Below are positions 9,342-17,684 of a stretch of 41,359 nt of DNA, piece after piece (positions within the stretch are counted from its first letter, which is position 1; each line of letters starts with the position of its first letter). Source of the stretch: Minisyncoccota bacterium (lineage in GTDB: Bacteria > Patescibacteriota > Microgenomatia > PFEM01 > JAFGMK01); the NCBI GenBank assembly GCA_016927565.1, contig JAFGMK010000008.1, positions 65,115-106,473 on the forward strand, written 5' to 3'. A program made the position numbers and the translations under genes. The notes under the pieces were generated by a model. The model was not told where the DNA came from, ran no database searches, and saw nothing but the letters and a program-made list of their open reading frames with translations.

Positions 9342-9959
9342 ATGAAAAAACTGGAAAAACTGATTGTTGCCAGCCACAATCCGGCTAAGGTTAAAAGATA
9401 TTATCAGCTTTTAACAAAGATTGCCGTCCGGGTTTTTGGCTTGGCCGATTTGGAGATTAAGGAAAAACCTCGGGAAGACGGCCAGACCGCTGAGGCAAAT
9501 GCCGAAATCAAGGCTAAATTTTATAGTCAAAAATGCCATTTGCCTGTTTTTGCTGAGGACGAAGCGCTTTATGTGGATTTCTTGCCTGAGGACCAACAGC
9601 CTGGGGTTCATATCAGGCGGATTGATGGAAAAACTGAGGTTGATGACGATGAACTTTTTGCCTATTGGGAAAAAATAATCAACTCAGTTTCCAGAAGTAA
9701 ACGGACCGGTCATTGGCACATTGCTTACACCTTCCTGATTCCGGATAAAGAGGCGAAAACTTTTGCGATTGACTGGCCGATTGTCTTTTTCTCGCCTCCT
9801 TCGGGAATAAGAATTCCCGGCTGGCCGATCAGTAGTTTAGCCGGCCCGCCAGAATTCGGCAAGCCTCATAGCGAGTTAACCAAAAAGGAAAAATGGTTTC
9901 GCAGTCAAAAAAACCATCGGCTTATCTTAGCAAAGTTTAAGGAACTCCTAGCGACCTAG
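9342..9959 (+). CDS. Non-canonical purine NTP pyrophosphatase (RdgB/HAM1)-like
   Basis: VASHNPAKVKRY, EDGQTAEANAEIKAKFY, FAEDEALYVD. Confidence 0.72.
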   Translation: MKKLEKLIVASHNPAKVKRYYQLLTKIAVRVFGLADLEIKEKPREDGQTAEANAEIKAKFYSQKCHLPVFAEDEALYVDFLPEDQQPGVHIRRIDGKTEVDDDELFAYWEKIINSVSRSKRTGHWHIAYTFLIPDKEAKTFAIDWPIVFFSPPSGIRIPGWPISSLAGPPEFGKPHSELTKKEKWFRSQKNHRLILAKFKELLAT

Positions 9960-10053
9960 GGCTTCATTTCCGATTTTCAGATATTTATGATTCAGCAGTT
10001 ATAATGATCCTATGATTGCGAATTTCAGCAAGACTTGGCATTTAAAAAATTAA

Positions 10054-10146
10054 ATGTCTCAAAACCCCGCCTTTGAACAAAGAGTTGCCTGCCATCAGAA
10101 ACATGAAAAAACTGCCAATGATGGCCCGATTTCCCTAAAAAACTAA
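10054..10146 (+). other. Short ORF (30 aa), possible gene fragment
   Basis: MSQNPAFEQRVACHQKHEKTANDGPISLKN*; absent from ORF track because of length. Confidence 0.3.
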
Positions 10147-10176
10147 CAGAAAAGATTATAAAAAAAGAGGAATAAA

Positions 10177-10204
10177 TAGTTCAATGATTCAGATCATTGA
10201 ACTA
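10177..10204. repeat. Palindrome copy 1
   Basis: TAGTTCAATGA TTCAGA TCATTGAACTA. Confidence 0.8.
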
Positions 10205-10215
10205 CTTTGGGGATT

Positions 10216-10377
10216 ATGACCGAAATTGAACTCGAATTAATTCGGCTGGTTAGATTCTTGCCGCCCGATCTAAAAGATCGTTGGTCAGCACTGGTTCGCC
10301 AGGCTTATCTTAAGAGTAGTGATTCAATGATTAAGGTATTCGCAGTTCCCGATCCTAGCAGTTTCTGGCATATCTGA
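10216..10377 (+). CDS. Small ORF, 53 aa, unknown
   Basis: MTEIELELIRLVRFLPPDLKDRWSALVRQAYLKSSDSMIKVFAVPDPSSFWHI*; begins 11 bp after palindrome copy 1. Confidence 0.35.
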   Translation: MTEIELELIRLVRFLPPDLKDRWSALVRQAYLKSSDSMIKVFAVPDPSSFWHI

Positions 10378-10423
10378 TTCTTTGTATTAAAAATTAATTT
10401 CGGCAGCTGATATAATAGGATTA

Positions 10424-10690
10424 TGATGAAATTTAAACAGGCCAAGTTGTTGACTATGCTTATACTGCAAAAGGGGGATTTGTTCCCCAAGCTTTGAAAA
10501 AGTTCTTTTCAAAATAAATTCCAAGAAGCGGAACAGATTTTGCCTGAAATTAGAGTTTTGATTCCAAAGGAATAATCAAACACAAATTAAAAGAAGCCGA
10601 AAAACACCATCAGGGCTGATTTTAAATTGAAGATAATTATTTAAAACTGGCCTGCTTGAGTGATTTGTCCGGCCGTTTGTTAAAAAATAG
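10424..10690 (+). pseudogene. Probable decayed coding sequence, frames interrupted
   Basis: Protein-like strings in shifting frames: QVVDYAYTAKGGFVPQALKKFFSK*, FQEAEQILPEIRVLIPKE*, IIKHKLKEAEKHHQG*. Confidence 0.35.
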
Positions 10691-10743
10691 GGTCTTGTGT
10701 TTTGGCTATCAGCAACCGCCTGATGATCATTGCGAAGAAAAAA

Positions 10744-11052
10744 ATGACTTTTGAGAGACGGGTTTACCAAATGGCTAAAAAAATTCCCCTGGGGAAGGTA
10801 ACTACTTACGGTCGAATTGCCCGGCTGGCCGGCAGGCCAAAAGCGGCTCGAGTCGTCGGCAGGTTAATGAAAAATAATCCCTATGCTCCAATGGTGCCCT
10901 GTCACCGGGTGGTTGGTTGGAACGGAAAACTGGTTGGTTTTTCCGGCGGGAAAGGGATTAAGACTAAAAAGAAATTACTCCTTCAGGAAGGAGTAATTTT
11001 TAAAAACAAAAAAGTTGATCTGGCCCGATCCGGCTGGCAATTAAGTTTGTGA
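10744..11052 (+). CDS. MGMT family protein (O6-alkylguanine-DNA alkyltransferase C-terminal domain only)
   Basis: IPLGKVTTYGRIARLAGRPKAARVVGRLMKNNPYAPMVPCHRVVG retains the PCHRV active-site motif; the track start 10702 is probably too early. Confidence 0.88.
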   Translation: MTFERRVYQMAKKIPLGKVTTYGRIARLAGRPKAARVVGRLMKNNPYAPMVPCHRVVGWNGKLVGFSGGKGIKTKKKLLLQEGVIFKNKKVDLARSGWQLSL

Positions 11053-11137
11053 AATTAAGCAAAAATCTGTTCAGGCAATTAAAGAAAGTCTTTAGCCGGT
11101 TGAATTATAAAAAAATCGCTTAAGCAGAGGAGGAAAA

Positions 11138-11497
11138 ATGACCAAAACTAGTTTTATCGAAGTTTGTCTTTATGAAGTTAGGCCAGACAGAACCGAAGAA
11201 TTTGAAATGCTGATCAAAAAAGTACTAAAACACCACCAGGAATTTCCTGGAGTAAAAGATGTCCGTTATCTTAAAAGAACTTATCGGCCGGTTAGTTTTA
11301 GCGGCGCCAAACGGGCCGAGCCAGCGATTAAATTAACCAGAAAACCCCAATCCGTGACCTATGTTCTGTGCTGGGAGTTAGATAATCCTGCTGTCCACGC
11401 TAAGGCAACTCAGTCCGGCCTTAAGCACTTTTTTAAAGAGTTTGCCCGCTGTTTAATCAAGCCGCCAAAAATTATCTTGGGGGAAAGAATTAATTAG
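11138..11497 (+). CDS. Small protein, possible ABM-like dimeric alpha/beta-barrel
   Basis: FIEVCLYEVRPDRTEEFEMLIKKVLKHHQEFPGVKDVRYLKRTYRP; SD-like AGGAGGA upstream of ATG. Confidence 0.5.
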   Translation: MTKTSFIEVCLYEVRPDRTEEFEMLIKKVLKHHQEFPGVKDVRYLKRTYRPVSFSGAKRAEPAIKLTRKPQSVTYVLCWELDNPAVHAKATQSGLKHFFKEFARCLIKPPKIILGERIN

Positions 11498-11507
11498 ATG
11501 TAACTGC

Positions 11508-11564
11508 TTACTCTCTTTGACAATCCGGGGTCCTTGTCTTTGTTTTAAAAGTGTGAGTAATTAC
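11508..11564. repeat. Dispersed repeat family E, copy 1
   Basis: TTACTCTCTTTGACAATCCGGGGTCC...GTGTGAGTAATTAC. Confidence 0.55.
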
Positions 11565-11675
11565 AATTAGATTTTTGGTTTTGACGTCAAAGCTTTAGAG
11601 TGGGATAATTAAACCCAACAGACCAAAAAAAGTAGTTGGTAAAAGAAACTTCTTCTTTGGAATTGCGATTAAACT

Positions 11676-12065
11676 ATGACCAGTGAAGGCAATCGTTCCA
11701 TAGATGAGATGAAAAAATATCAGATTGACAATCTTAAAAACTACCAAAAATACAAAGGTTGGATTTGCGGCCATTTTCTGCCCGAAGGAATGGTTAATAA
11801 AACTTCTGCCCTCGAGGTCAAGGTCAATACCCTCAAACCAGGCGAAACCGAGCCTGAACATTTTCACCCCCGGGGTAAAACCGTCATTTTTATTGTCAAG
11901 GGTAAAATGAAATGGCGCTTTGATGGTCAGGAGTATGTCTTAGGAAAAAACGATTTTGCTTATCTTAAAGAAAGAGTCCGCGAAATGATTGTTGAAGTTT
12001 ATGAGCCCACTACCATTATCAGTATCAGAGTTCCCAGCGTTCCGAATAATAAGGTTGAAGCCTAA
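11676..12065 (+). CDS. Cupin domain protein (start may be 11709)
   Basis: LKPGETEPEHFHPRGKTVIFIVKGKMKWRFDGQEYVLGKNDFAYLKERVRE. Confidence 0.7.
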   Translation: MTSEGNRSIDEMKKYQIDNLKNYQKYKGWICGHFLPEGMVNKTSALEVKVNTLKPGETEPEHFHPRGKTVIFIVKGKMKWRFDGQEYVLGKNDFAYLKERVREMIVEVYEPTTIISIRVPSVPNNKVEA

Positions 12066-12077
12066 AACAACCGAAGA

Positions 12078-13157
12078 ATGAGCGAATCTCGTCTTGTCAC
12101 TATTAAGAAAAGACTCCAAAAAGAGATTAGAAAAAAACTTTTTCCCGGCTGTGTTTTCGGATTAGTTAAAAACAACCACCAAACAATTTTTTCCTGCGGT
12201 CATTTTACCTATGCGAAAGATTCCGCCGAAGTTAAAAATGGTTCAGTCTTTGATCTTGCCTCAATCACTAAATCCGTTCCCACTGCCTGCTTAGCGCTTT
12301 TATTAATTGAAGAGGGAAAACTAGGCCTTGATGACCAATTAATTAAGTATCTTCCCGAATTCAAAAACTCAGATCGGAAGCTTGTCCTGATCCGCCATCT
12401 TCTTACCCACACTCTTGATTTTAACCGCTCGTTCCGGTTGTCTGCTTTAAAAAACAAGAAACCGGCTCAGATTCTTGAAGCTATTTACACTACCGAGTTC
12501 CAAACCAAACCGGGCCAAAACTTTTATTATGCTAACGCCAACAGCGTTTTGTTGGGTCTGGTGGTTGAAAAGATCTTTGGCCAAAGCCTAGATAAAATCG
12601 CTCAAAAAAAATTCTTTAAACCGCTGGGAATGAAGAAAACAGCTTTTCATCCCTTAAAGCTTTTTAGCCGAGACGAAATCGTTCCCACTGAAATCGATCC
12701 CTGGCGCGGCCGGGTGATTCAGGGCGAGATTCATGATGAAAGTGCCTGGGCTTTGAGGCCCAGGATTATTGCCGGTTCCGCGGGCCTTTTTTCCACTGCC
12801 GGTGACCTGCTGATTTTTTTGAAAATGATTTTAAACTACGGGACCTTGGCCGGGAAAAAATACTTTAAAAAAGAAACGATTCAGAAAATGATTACTAATC
12901 AAATTAACGGTCTTGGCCTAAGTACTGGTCTGGGCTGGGAAATTAATCAACCAAAATTCATGGGTCATTATTGCGGCGAAAAAACGTTTGGCAAAACCGG
13001 TTTCACCGGTTGTTTCTGCCTGGGTGATATTAAAAAACAAGTCGCCTTTGTTTTTCTCTGCAACGCCACCTATCCCAAGAGAAAACCAAGGCAAGTTTAT
13101 TCAAAAAACATCAACCAACTTCGGGCCGATTTAGCTAATCTAGTATTAAAAGATTAA
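12078..13157 (+). CDS. Serine hydrolase, beta-lactamase/class C family
   Basis: SxxK in VFDLASITKSVPTACLALLL; YxN in FYYANANSVLLG. Confidence 0.88.
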   Translation: MSESRLVTIKKRLQKEIRKKLFPGCVFGLVKNNHQTIFSCGHFTYAKDSAEVKNGSVFDLASITKSVPTACLALLLIEEGKLGLDDQLIKYLPEFKNSDRKLVLIRHLLTHTLDFNRSFRLSALKNKKPAQILEAIYTTEFQTKPGQNFYYANANSVLLGLVVEKIFGQSLDKIAQKKFFKPLGMKKTAFHPLKLFSRDEIVPTEIDPWRGRVIQGEIHDESAWALRPRIIAGSAGLFSTAGDLLIFLKMILNYGTLAGKKYFKKETIQKMITNQINGLGLSTGLGWEINQPKFMGHYCGEKTFGKTGFTGCFCLGDIKKQVAFVFLCNATYPKRKPRQVYSKNINQLRADLANLVLKD

Positions 13158-13268
13158 TAACTAATGGAGATCCCAGGAGGTCCCAAAAAGGTCGGTCTCT
13201 TTAGAGTCTGACCGTTAACAAGGCTTAAATAAGATGATTTATAATAAAACAAAAATATTATTAAAAGA

Positions 13269-13922
13269 ATGAATGAAAGGGAAATAAATAAATTAGCCTT
13301 AAAAATCTGGTGCTATCACCGGGTCGGTCACAAGCTTAAAAAGGCCGACTTAATTATGGTCATGGGTAGTCATGACACGAGAGTGGCTGAGAGAGGCGCT
13401 GAAATTTTTTTAAAAAAATATGCCCCATTGATTGTTTTTTCCGGTGGCTTGGGTAACTTAACCAAGGGTAAGTGGCGCGAGTCTGAAGCGAATAAGTTTG
13501 CCCAGATTGCCCTTAAGATGGGAGTCCCTAAAAGCAAAATCCTAATCGAAAACCAGTCAACTAATACTGGTGAAAATATAATTCTTACCAGAAAGCTATT
13601 AAAAGAAAGGAGAATTAAACCCAAAAGTCTGATTCTGGTCCAAAAGCCCTATATGGAAAGAAGAGCTTACGCCACTTTTAAAAAAAGATGGCCGGAAGTT
13701 AAGCTGATAGTGACTTCGCCGCGGATTTCCTTTGCCGATTATCCTAATAAAGAGATTAGCCAAGAAGAGGTTATCAACATCATTGTTGGCGATCTTCAAC
13801 GGATCAAGCTTTATCCCCAGAAAGGCTTTCAGATCTATCAAAAAATTCCGTCTGATGTCTGGCAGGCCTATCAAGAATTAGTCAAAGCCGGTTATACTAG
13901 TCATTTAGTTTCGGAAAATTAA
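13269..13922 (+). CDS. YdcF/DUF218 family protein
   Basis: KADLIMVMGSHDTRVAERGAEIFLK, IVFSGGLGNLTKG, NQSTNTGENIILTRKLL, ILVQKPYMERRAYATFKKRWPEV. Confidence 0.85.
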   Translation: MNEREINKLALKIWCYHRVGHKLKKADLIMVMGSHDTRVAERGAEIFLKKYAPLIVFSGGLGNLTKGKWRESEANKFAQIALKMGVPKSKILIENQSTNTGENIILTRKLLKERRIKPKSLILVQKPYMERRAYATFKKRWPEVKLIVTSPRISFADYPNKEISQEEVINIIVGDLQRIKLYPQKGFQIYQKIPSDVWQAYQELVKAGYTSHLVSEN

Positions 13923-13971
13923 AAGTTGAAATCAAACATAAATCGAGTTTGCCAAAGGAGAATTTTAAAAA

Positions 13972-15612
13972 ATGAAAACTGACGTTAAATCAGCCATGGC
14001 TGACATTATTAAAAATGAGGAGATTGAATATATTTTCGGCTACACCGGTGGTCACATCATGCATCTTTGGGAAGCAGTTAATCAGGCGGGTTTAAAATTA
14101 ATCCTCAACAAACAAGAAGGTAATGCCGTTTACATGGCCGACGGTTTTGCCCGGATTACCAAAAAACCATCAGTTATCTTAGCCACAGCCGGTCCGGGAT
14201 CAACTAATATGACAACTGGCTTGGCAACCGCTTATCTCGATTCCATTCCCTTAATAGCCATTGGTGCCAATGTCTCCACTTCCTCCTTTGGCCGCAATGC
14301 CCTCCAGGATAGTTCCGGCCGGGGTCGAGCTATCGAACAGCGTTTAGTTTTCAAAGCGGTTTGTAAACAAGCCATGCTGGCGCCGAGCCCCCAGGCAGTG
14401 CCTCTTATGGTTCAAGAAGCCTTCCGGACAGCTGTTTCTGGCCGGCCCGGCCCGGTTTATATCGAGATTCCGGTTGATTTTTGGAAAGAAAAGATAGACT
14501 ACCAAAGAATAAAACCAGATCGGTATAAAAATTCAAATCTGCCTGATTGTCCTTCAAAAGACTCTCAAAAAATTTATCAAAGACTTTTTAAAGCCCAAAA
14601 ACCCTTAGTAATTATTGGTGAGGGTGCCCTGGAGCCAGATATTCAAAAGGCTTTAAAGAAATTCCTTAATAACACTGGTGTGCCTTTTGGAGTTTCACCA
14701 ATGGGAAAAAATGCCATTGACGAATATGATTATTTGTATTTAGGTGTTGCTCGCTCGATCGGTAAAACTCAAAAGATTTATGAATATATGAAGCAATCAG
14801 ACTTTATTCTTTTTTTAGGCGATCGGATGCAGGAGTGGGAAACTGACTGGTATAACCAATCCCTTATCAAAAAGGCAGTCTTGGCTCAGGTTGAAAGTGA
14901 TTATCAGGAAATTGGCCGGGTTTTTCCGGTTAACCTGTCTGTTGTTGGCAGTATCGCCAGTTTTTTAATCCAAGCCCCAGAAAAAAGTCACCCTAAAGCC
15001 GATAAACTAAAAAAACTGGTCCGCACTCTCCGGCAAAAGTATCCCCGGATTAAAAGAATTCCCGATAAAGATGGTATTAGCCCTCTTAATCTTAATAACA
15101 TTGTTGAAGAGAGGGCAAGCAAAGACGCCTCAATTGTTTGTGATACCGGTTACGCAAAGTCAATGGCGATTCTAAAATACCGTACCCGGCTTAACCAATC
15201 CTTTATTACGGCTGATAAAAACGGACCAATGGGTTATTCAGTTCCGGCTGCTTTGGGAGTTGCCCTGGCTACCGGCAAAGAGACAATTTGTTTTGTTGGC
15301 GATGGTGGTTTTCAGATGACCTTAAATGAGTTGGGGACAGCTATGAATTATAATCTGAAGGTCATTTATATAATCGAAAACAATGGTGGCTGCGCCTCAA
15401 TTGTCAATTTTCACACCAAAACTTACGGTCATTATTGCGCGGCAGACTTTAAAAATCCAGACTATGCCGACTTGGCCAAGAGCTATGAGATGGAAGGATT
15501 TCGGGTTGAAACCAGTCAAGAGTTCGAGAGAGCTTTTCTAAAAGCTCAAAAGAGCCAAAAATCAGCGATTATTGATGCTAAGCTTAACCAAAAGCTCATG
15601 ATTTGGGAGTGA
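13972..15612 (+). CDS. Thiamine pyrophosphate-dependent enzyme (acetolactate synthase-like superfamily)
   Basis: NKQEGNAVYMADGFARI, ATAGPGSTNMTTGLATAYLDSIPLIAI, C-terminal TPP motif GDGGFQMTLNELGTAMNYNLKVIYIIENN. Confidence 0.9.
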   Translation: MKTDVKSAMADIIKNEEIEYIFGYTGGHIMHLWEAVNQAGLKLILNKQEGNAVYMADGFARITKKPSVILATAGPGSTNMTTGLATAYLDSIPLIAIGANVSTSSFGRNALQDSSGRGRAIEQRLVFKAVCKQAMLAPSPQAVPLMVQEAFRTAVSGRPGPVYIEIPVDFWKEKIDYQRIKPDRYKNSNLPDCPSKDSQKIYQRLFKAQKPLVIIGEGALEPDIQKALKKFLNNTGVPFGVSPMGKNAIDEYDYLYLGVARSIGKTQKIYEYMKQSDFILFLGDRMQEWETDWYNQSLIKKAVLAQVESDYQEIGRVFPVNLSVVGSIASFLIQAPEKSHPKADKLKKLVRTLRQKYPRIKRIPDKDGISPLNLNNIVEERASKDASIVCDTGYAKSMAILKYRTRLNQSFITADKNGPMGYSVPAALGVALATGKETICFVGDGGFQMTLNELGTAMNYNLKVIYIIENNGGCASIVNFHTKTYGHYCAADFKNPDYADLAKSYEMEGFRVETSQEFERAFLKAQKSQKSAIIDAKLNQKLMIWE

Positions 15613-15684
15613 GAATCGAATTTTGGCTTTTTTCCCAACAACAAGAAAATTATTCCTGTAAGAAATTTTACCCCAAGGGTTTAA

Positions 15685-15711
15685 TAGTTCAATGATTCAG
15701 TTCATTGAACT
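15685..15711. repeat. Palindrome copy 2
   Basis: TAGTTCAATGA TTCAGT TCATTGAACT. Confidence 0.8.
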
Positions 15712-15746
15712 GGATTAAGTTGAAGGTAAAATCCAGTTTTAATAAT

Positions 15747-15816
15747 GTCTTGGTTGTTTTATGCTTAGGAAGCTGAAACAAAAAACCAAGACCCTAAAAT
15801 TGGGCCTTGGTTTTTT
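15747..15816 (+). terminator. Intrinsic terminator with possible competing antiterminator stem
   Basis: AAAAAACCAAGaCCC (15780-15794), loop taaaatt, GGGcCTTGGTTTTTT (15802-15816); GTCTTGGTT (15747-15755) is perfectly complementary to AACCAAGAC (15784-15792). Confidence 0.65.
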
Positions 15817-16000
15817 AGATGATCCCTCAAAGGTTTTGGAGGAGCTAGGGCCCTGGTAAATAAATAGCTAAGGACATTTTGAGATTTGTTATTTGTTTGG
15901 GTCATATTTAAGTTACTTATCATTGTTTGAATTCTAATTTTTTCTATCTCTTTTTTCTGTAAGCGAAATTACCAAGCTATGTTAAAATCCTTTAACCAGC

Positions 16001-16447
16001 ATGATCTTTACTTTTTTTCCAAGGCCAAGCAGTTTCCTGGATTATCTCCCTCAATTAGTTCTGCTGTTAACCCTTTTGGCAGACACCTTTGAATTTATCC
16101 GGGGAGATAAAAAGAAAGTTAAAATTTCTTTTAAAACCTTATTGGCTGTCGGCGGACTTTTTATTTATTATGCCCTTCTTTTAAATTCCGGAATCGAGGT
16201 GACTAAGATTTTATTTGACCGGGAAATCCAAAAAGGATCGGGATCTTGGGTGGCAATTTCTGCTTTAACCCTGGGTTATTTCTTAACTAAAATGCTTTAT
16301 TTAAAGATAACTTCAAAATCAAGCCGGACAAAAATATCCATTAGCTACCAAGTTTTTCTCCGCTATTTTGTTTTTACTACCGGGGCAGTGATTTTCTTTA
16401 TCTTTATTTTTTTTGGATTAGGCTTAGCGATAAGGGTGTTAAAATGA
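16001..16447 (+). CDS. Predicted multi-pass membrane protein
   Basis: 148 aa with several hydrophobic segments; overlaps the start of the helicase gene. Confidence 0.6.
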   Translation: MIFTFFPRPSSFLDYLPQLVLLLTLLADTFEFIRGDKKKVKISFKTLLAVGGLFIYYALLLNSGIEVTKILFDREIQKGSGSWVAISALTLGYFLTKMLYLKITSKSSRTKISISYQVFLRYFVFTTGAVIFFIFIFFGLGLAIRVLK

Positions 16448-17610
16448 TTCTCTCAAGTGACAAGAAAACTGCGATCAAAAAAATGATTAGCTGGTTTAAA
16501 GCCAAAAATAAAAAAAGGGCTTTTGTTACCTTGGGCGGGTATGCCGGTACTGGTAAAACTACCCTGATTGCCGCTTTGAGAAAAGACTTGAAAAAAATTG
16601 ATCCAAAGCTAAAAGTCGGCTTTGCCAGCTTTACCGGCAAAGCGGCTCGGGTTTTGCGCCTCAGATTAAAAGAGGGGAAGGCAGTTTATTCCCAAGACAT
16701 GGTTGGCACGATTCATTCCCTGATCTATTCCCCCGTCACCAACGAAAAAGAGGAAATAATTGGCTGGGAGAAAAAGAAGTCCATTGATCGGAGTTTGATT
16801 ATCATTGACGAGGCTTCCATGGTTGACGGCCTTATTTGGCAAGATCTACTCGGCTACAGCGTGCCGATTATTGCTGTCGGCGATCATGGCCAGCTTCCGC
16901 CAATCCGCGGCAATTTTAATCTGATGAAAAAGCCGGATTTTTATTTGACTAAAATCCATCGCCAAGCCGCCGAAAATCCGATTGTTGATCTTTCAATCCA
17001 GGCTCGGGAAAAAGGCCGGATTAAACCCGGTTTTTATTCCGACCAAGTGAAAAAATATTCAAAAGAAGAAGAAGATATCGAAACAACGGTTAAGGACTTT
17101 TTAGGCGGTTATAATCGGGAAACTTTAATTCTTTGCGGTTACAATCATACCCGAAAAAAACTCAACAACTTTATCCGTCAGGCGCTTGGTTTTTCCGGCT
17201 CCTTACCTCAGATTAACGATCGGGTAATTTGTTTGCGGAACAATCACCAAAAAAAAATCTACAACGGTATGTTGGGAACAATCATTGGCTTAGAGGAGAG
17301 AGGTCAAGAATGGTATAAAAGCCAGATCAAGATGGATGGGGAAAACAAGCCTTACCGGGGCTTGATTTCAGCTAATCAGTTCAACGAGCGCGACTCTTTA
17401 AATTTTACTCAAAAAAGAGCTCAAATTATGGCGGGTGACTTGTTTGACTTTGGTTATGCCTTGACGGTTCATAAGGCCCAGGGTTCCCAGGCCAAAAGAG
17501 TGATTTTGTTTGAGGAGAGATTTCCTCAGATGACCAATGATGACTGGCGCCGCTGGCTTTATACCGCTGTTACTCGTGCCGAAGAGGAGCTTTATATCTT
17601 TGGGAACTAA
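16444..17610 (+). CDS. RecD-like SF1B DNA helicase
   Basis: Walker A GGYAGTGKTTLIAAL; IIDEASMVDG; AVGDHGQLPPI; ALTVHKAQGSQAKRVIL; TAVTRAEEELYIFG. Confidence 0.9.
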   Translation: MILSSDKKTAIKKMISWFKAKNKKRAFVTLGGYAGTGKTTLIAALRKDLKKIDPKLKVGFASFTGKAARVLRLRLKEGKAVYSQDMVGTIHSLIYSPVTNEKEEIIGWEKKKSIDRSLIIIDEASMVDGLIWQDLLGYSVPIIAVGDHGQLPPIRGNFNLMKKPDFYLTKIHRQAAENPIVDLSIQAREKGRIKPGFYSDQVKKYSKEEEDIETTVKDFLGGYNRETLILCGYNHTRKKLNNFIRQALGFSGSLPQINDRVICLRNNHQKKIYNGMLGTIIGLEERGQEWYKSQIKMDGENKPYRGLISANQFNERDSLNFTQKRAQIMAGDLFDFGYALTVHKAQGSQAKRVILFEERFPQMTNDDWRRWLYTAVTRAEEELYIFGN

Positions 17611-17622
17611 TTCACAAACACG

Positions 17623-17655
17623 ATCCCGGATCCTCAGCTTTTTTCGATCCGGGAT
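17623..17655. terminator. Perfect 10-bp stem-loop between helicase and nuclease genes
   Basis: ATCCCGGATC (17623-17632), 13-nt T-rich loop, GATCCGGGAT (17646-17655). Confidence 0.5.
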
Positions 17656-17684
17656 TGAATCGTTGATTGTGCTAAAATAAAATC

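Noticed and set aside
10744-11052. Short MGMT protein as a novel alkyltransferase-like (ATL) regulator
   Set aside because: The PCHRV active-site Cys is retained, so an ordinary single-domain MGMT-type enzyme is the simpler call.
13176-13213. Imperfect hairpin GGTCGGTCTC-TTTA-GAGTCTGACC after the beta-lactamase-like gene
   Set aside because: Mismatched stem without a clear T-tract; too weak to call a terminator or regulatory RNA.
17623-17655. Stem-loop between helicase and nuclease genes as a novel RNA element
   Set aside because: A simple 10-bp stem with T-rich loop is adequately explained as a terminator or processing hairpin; no alternative pairing seen.
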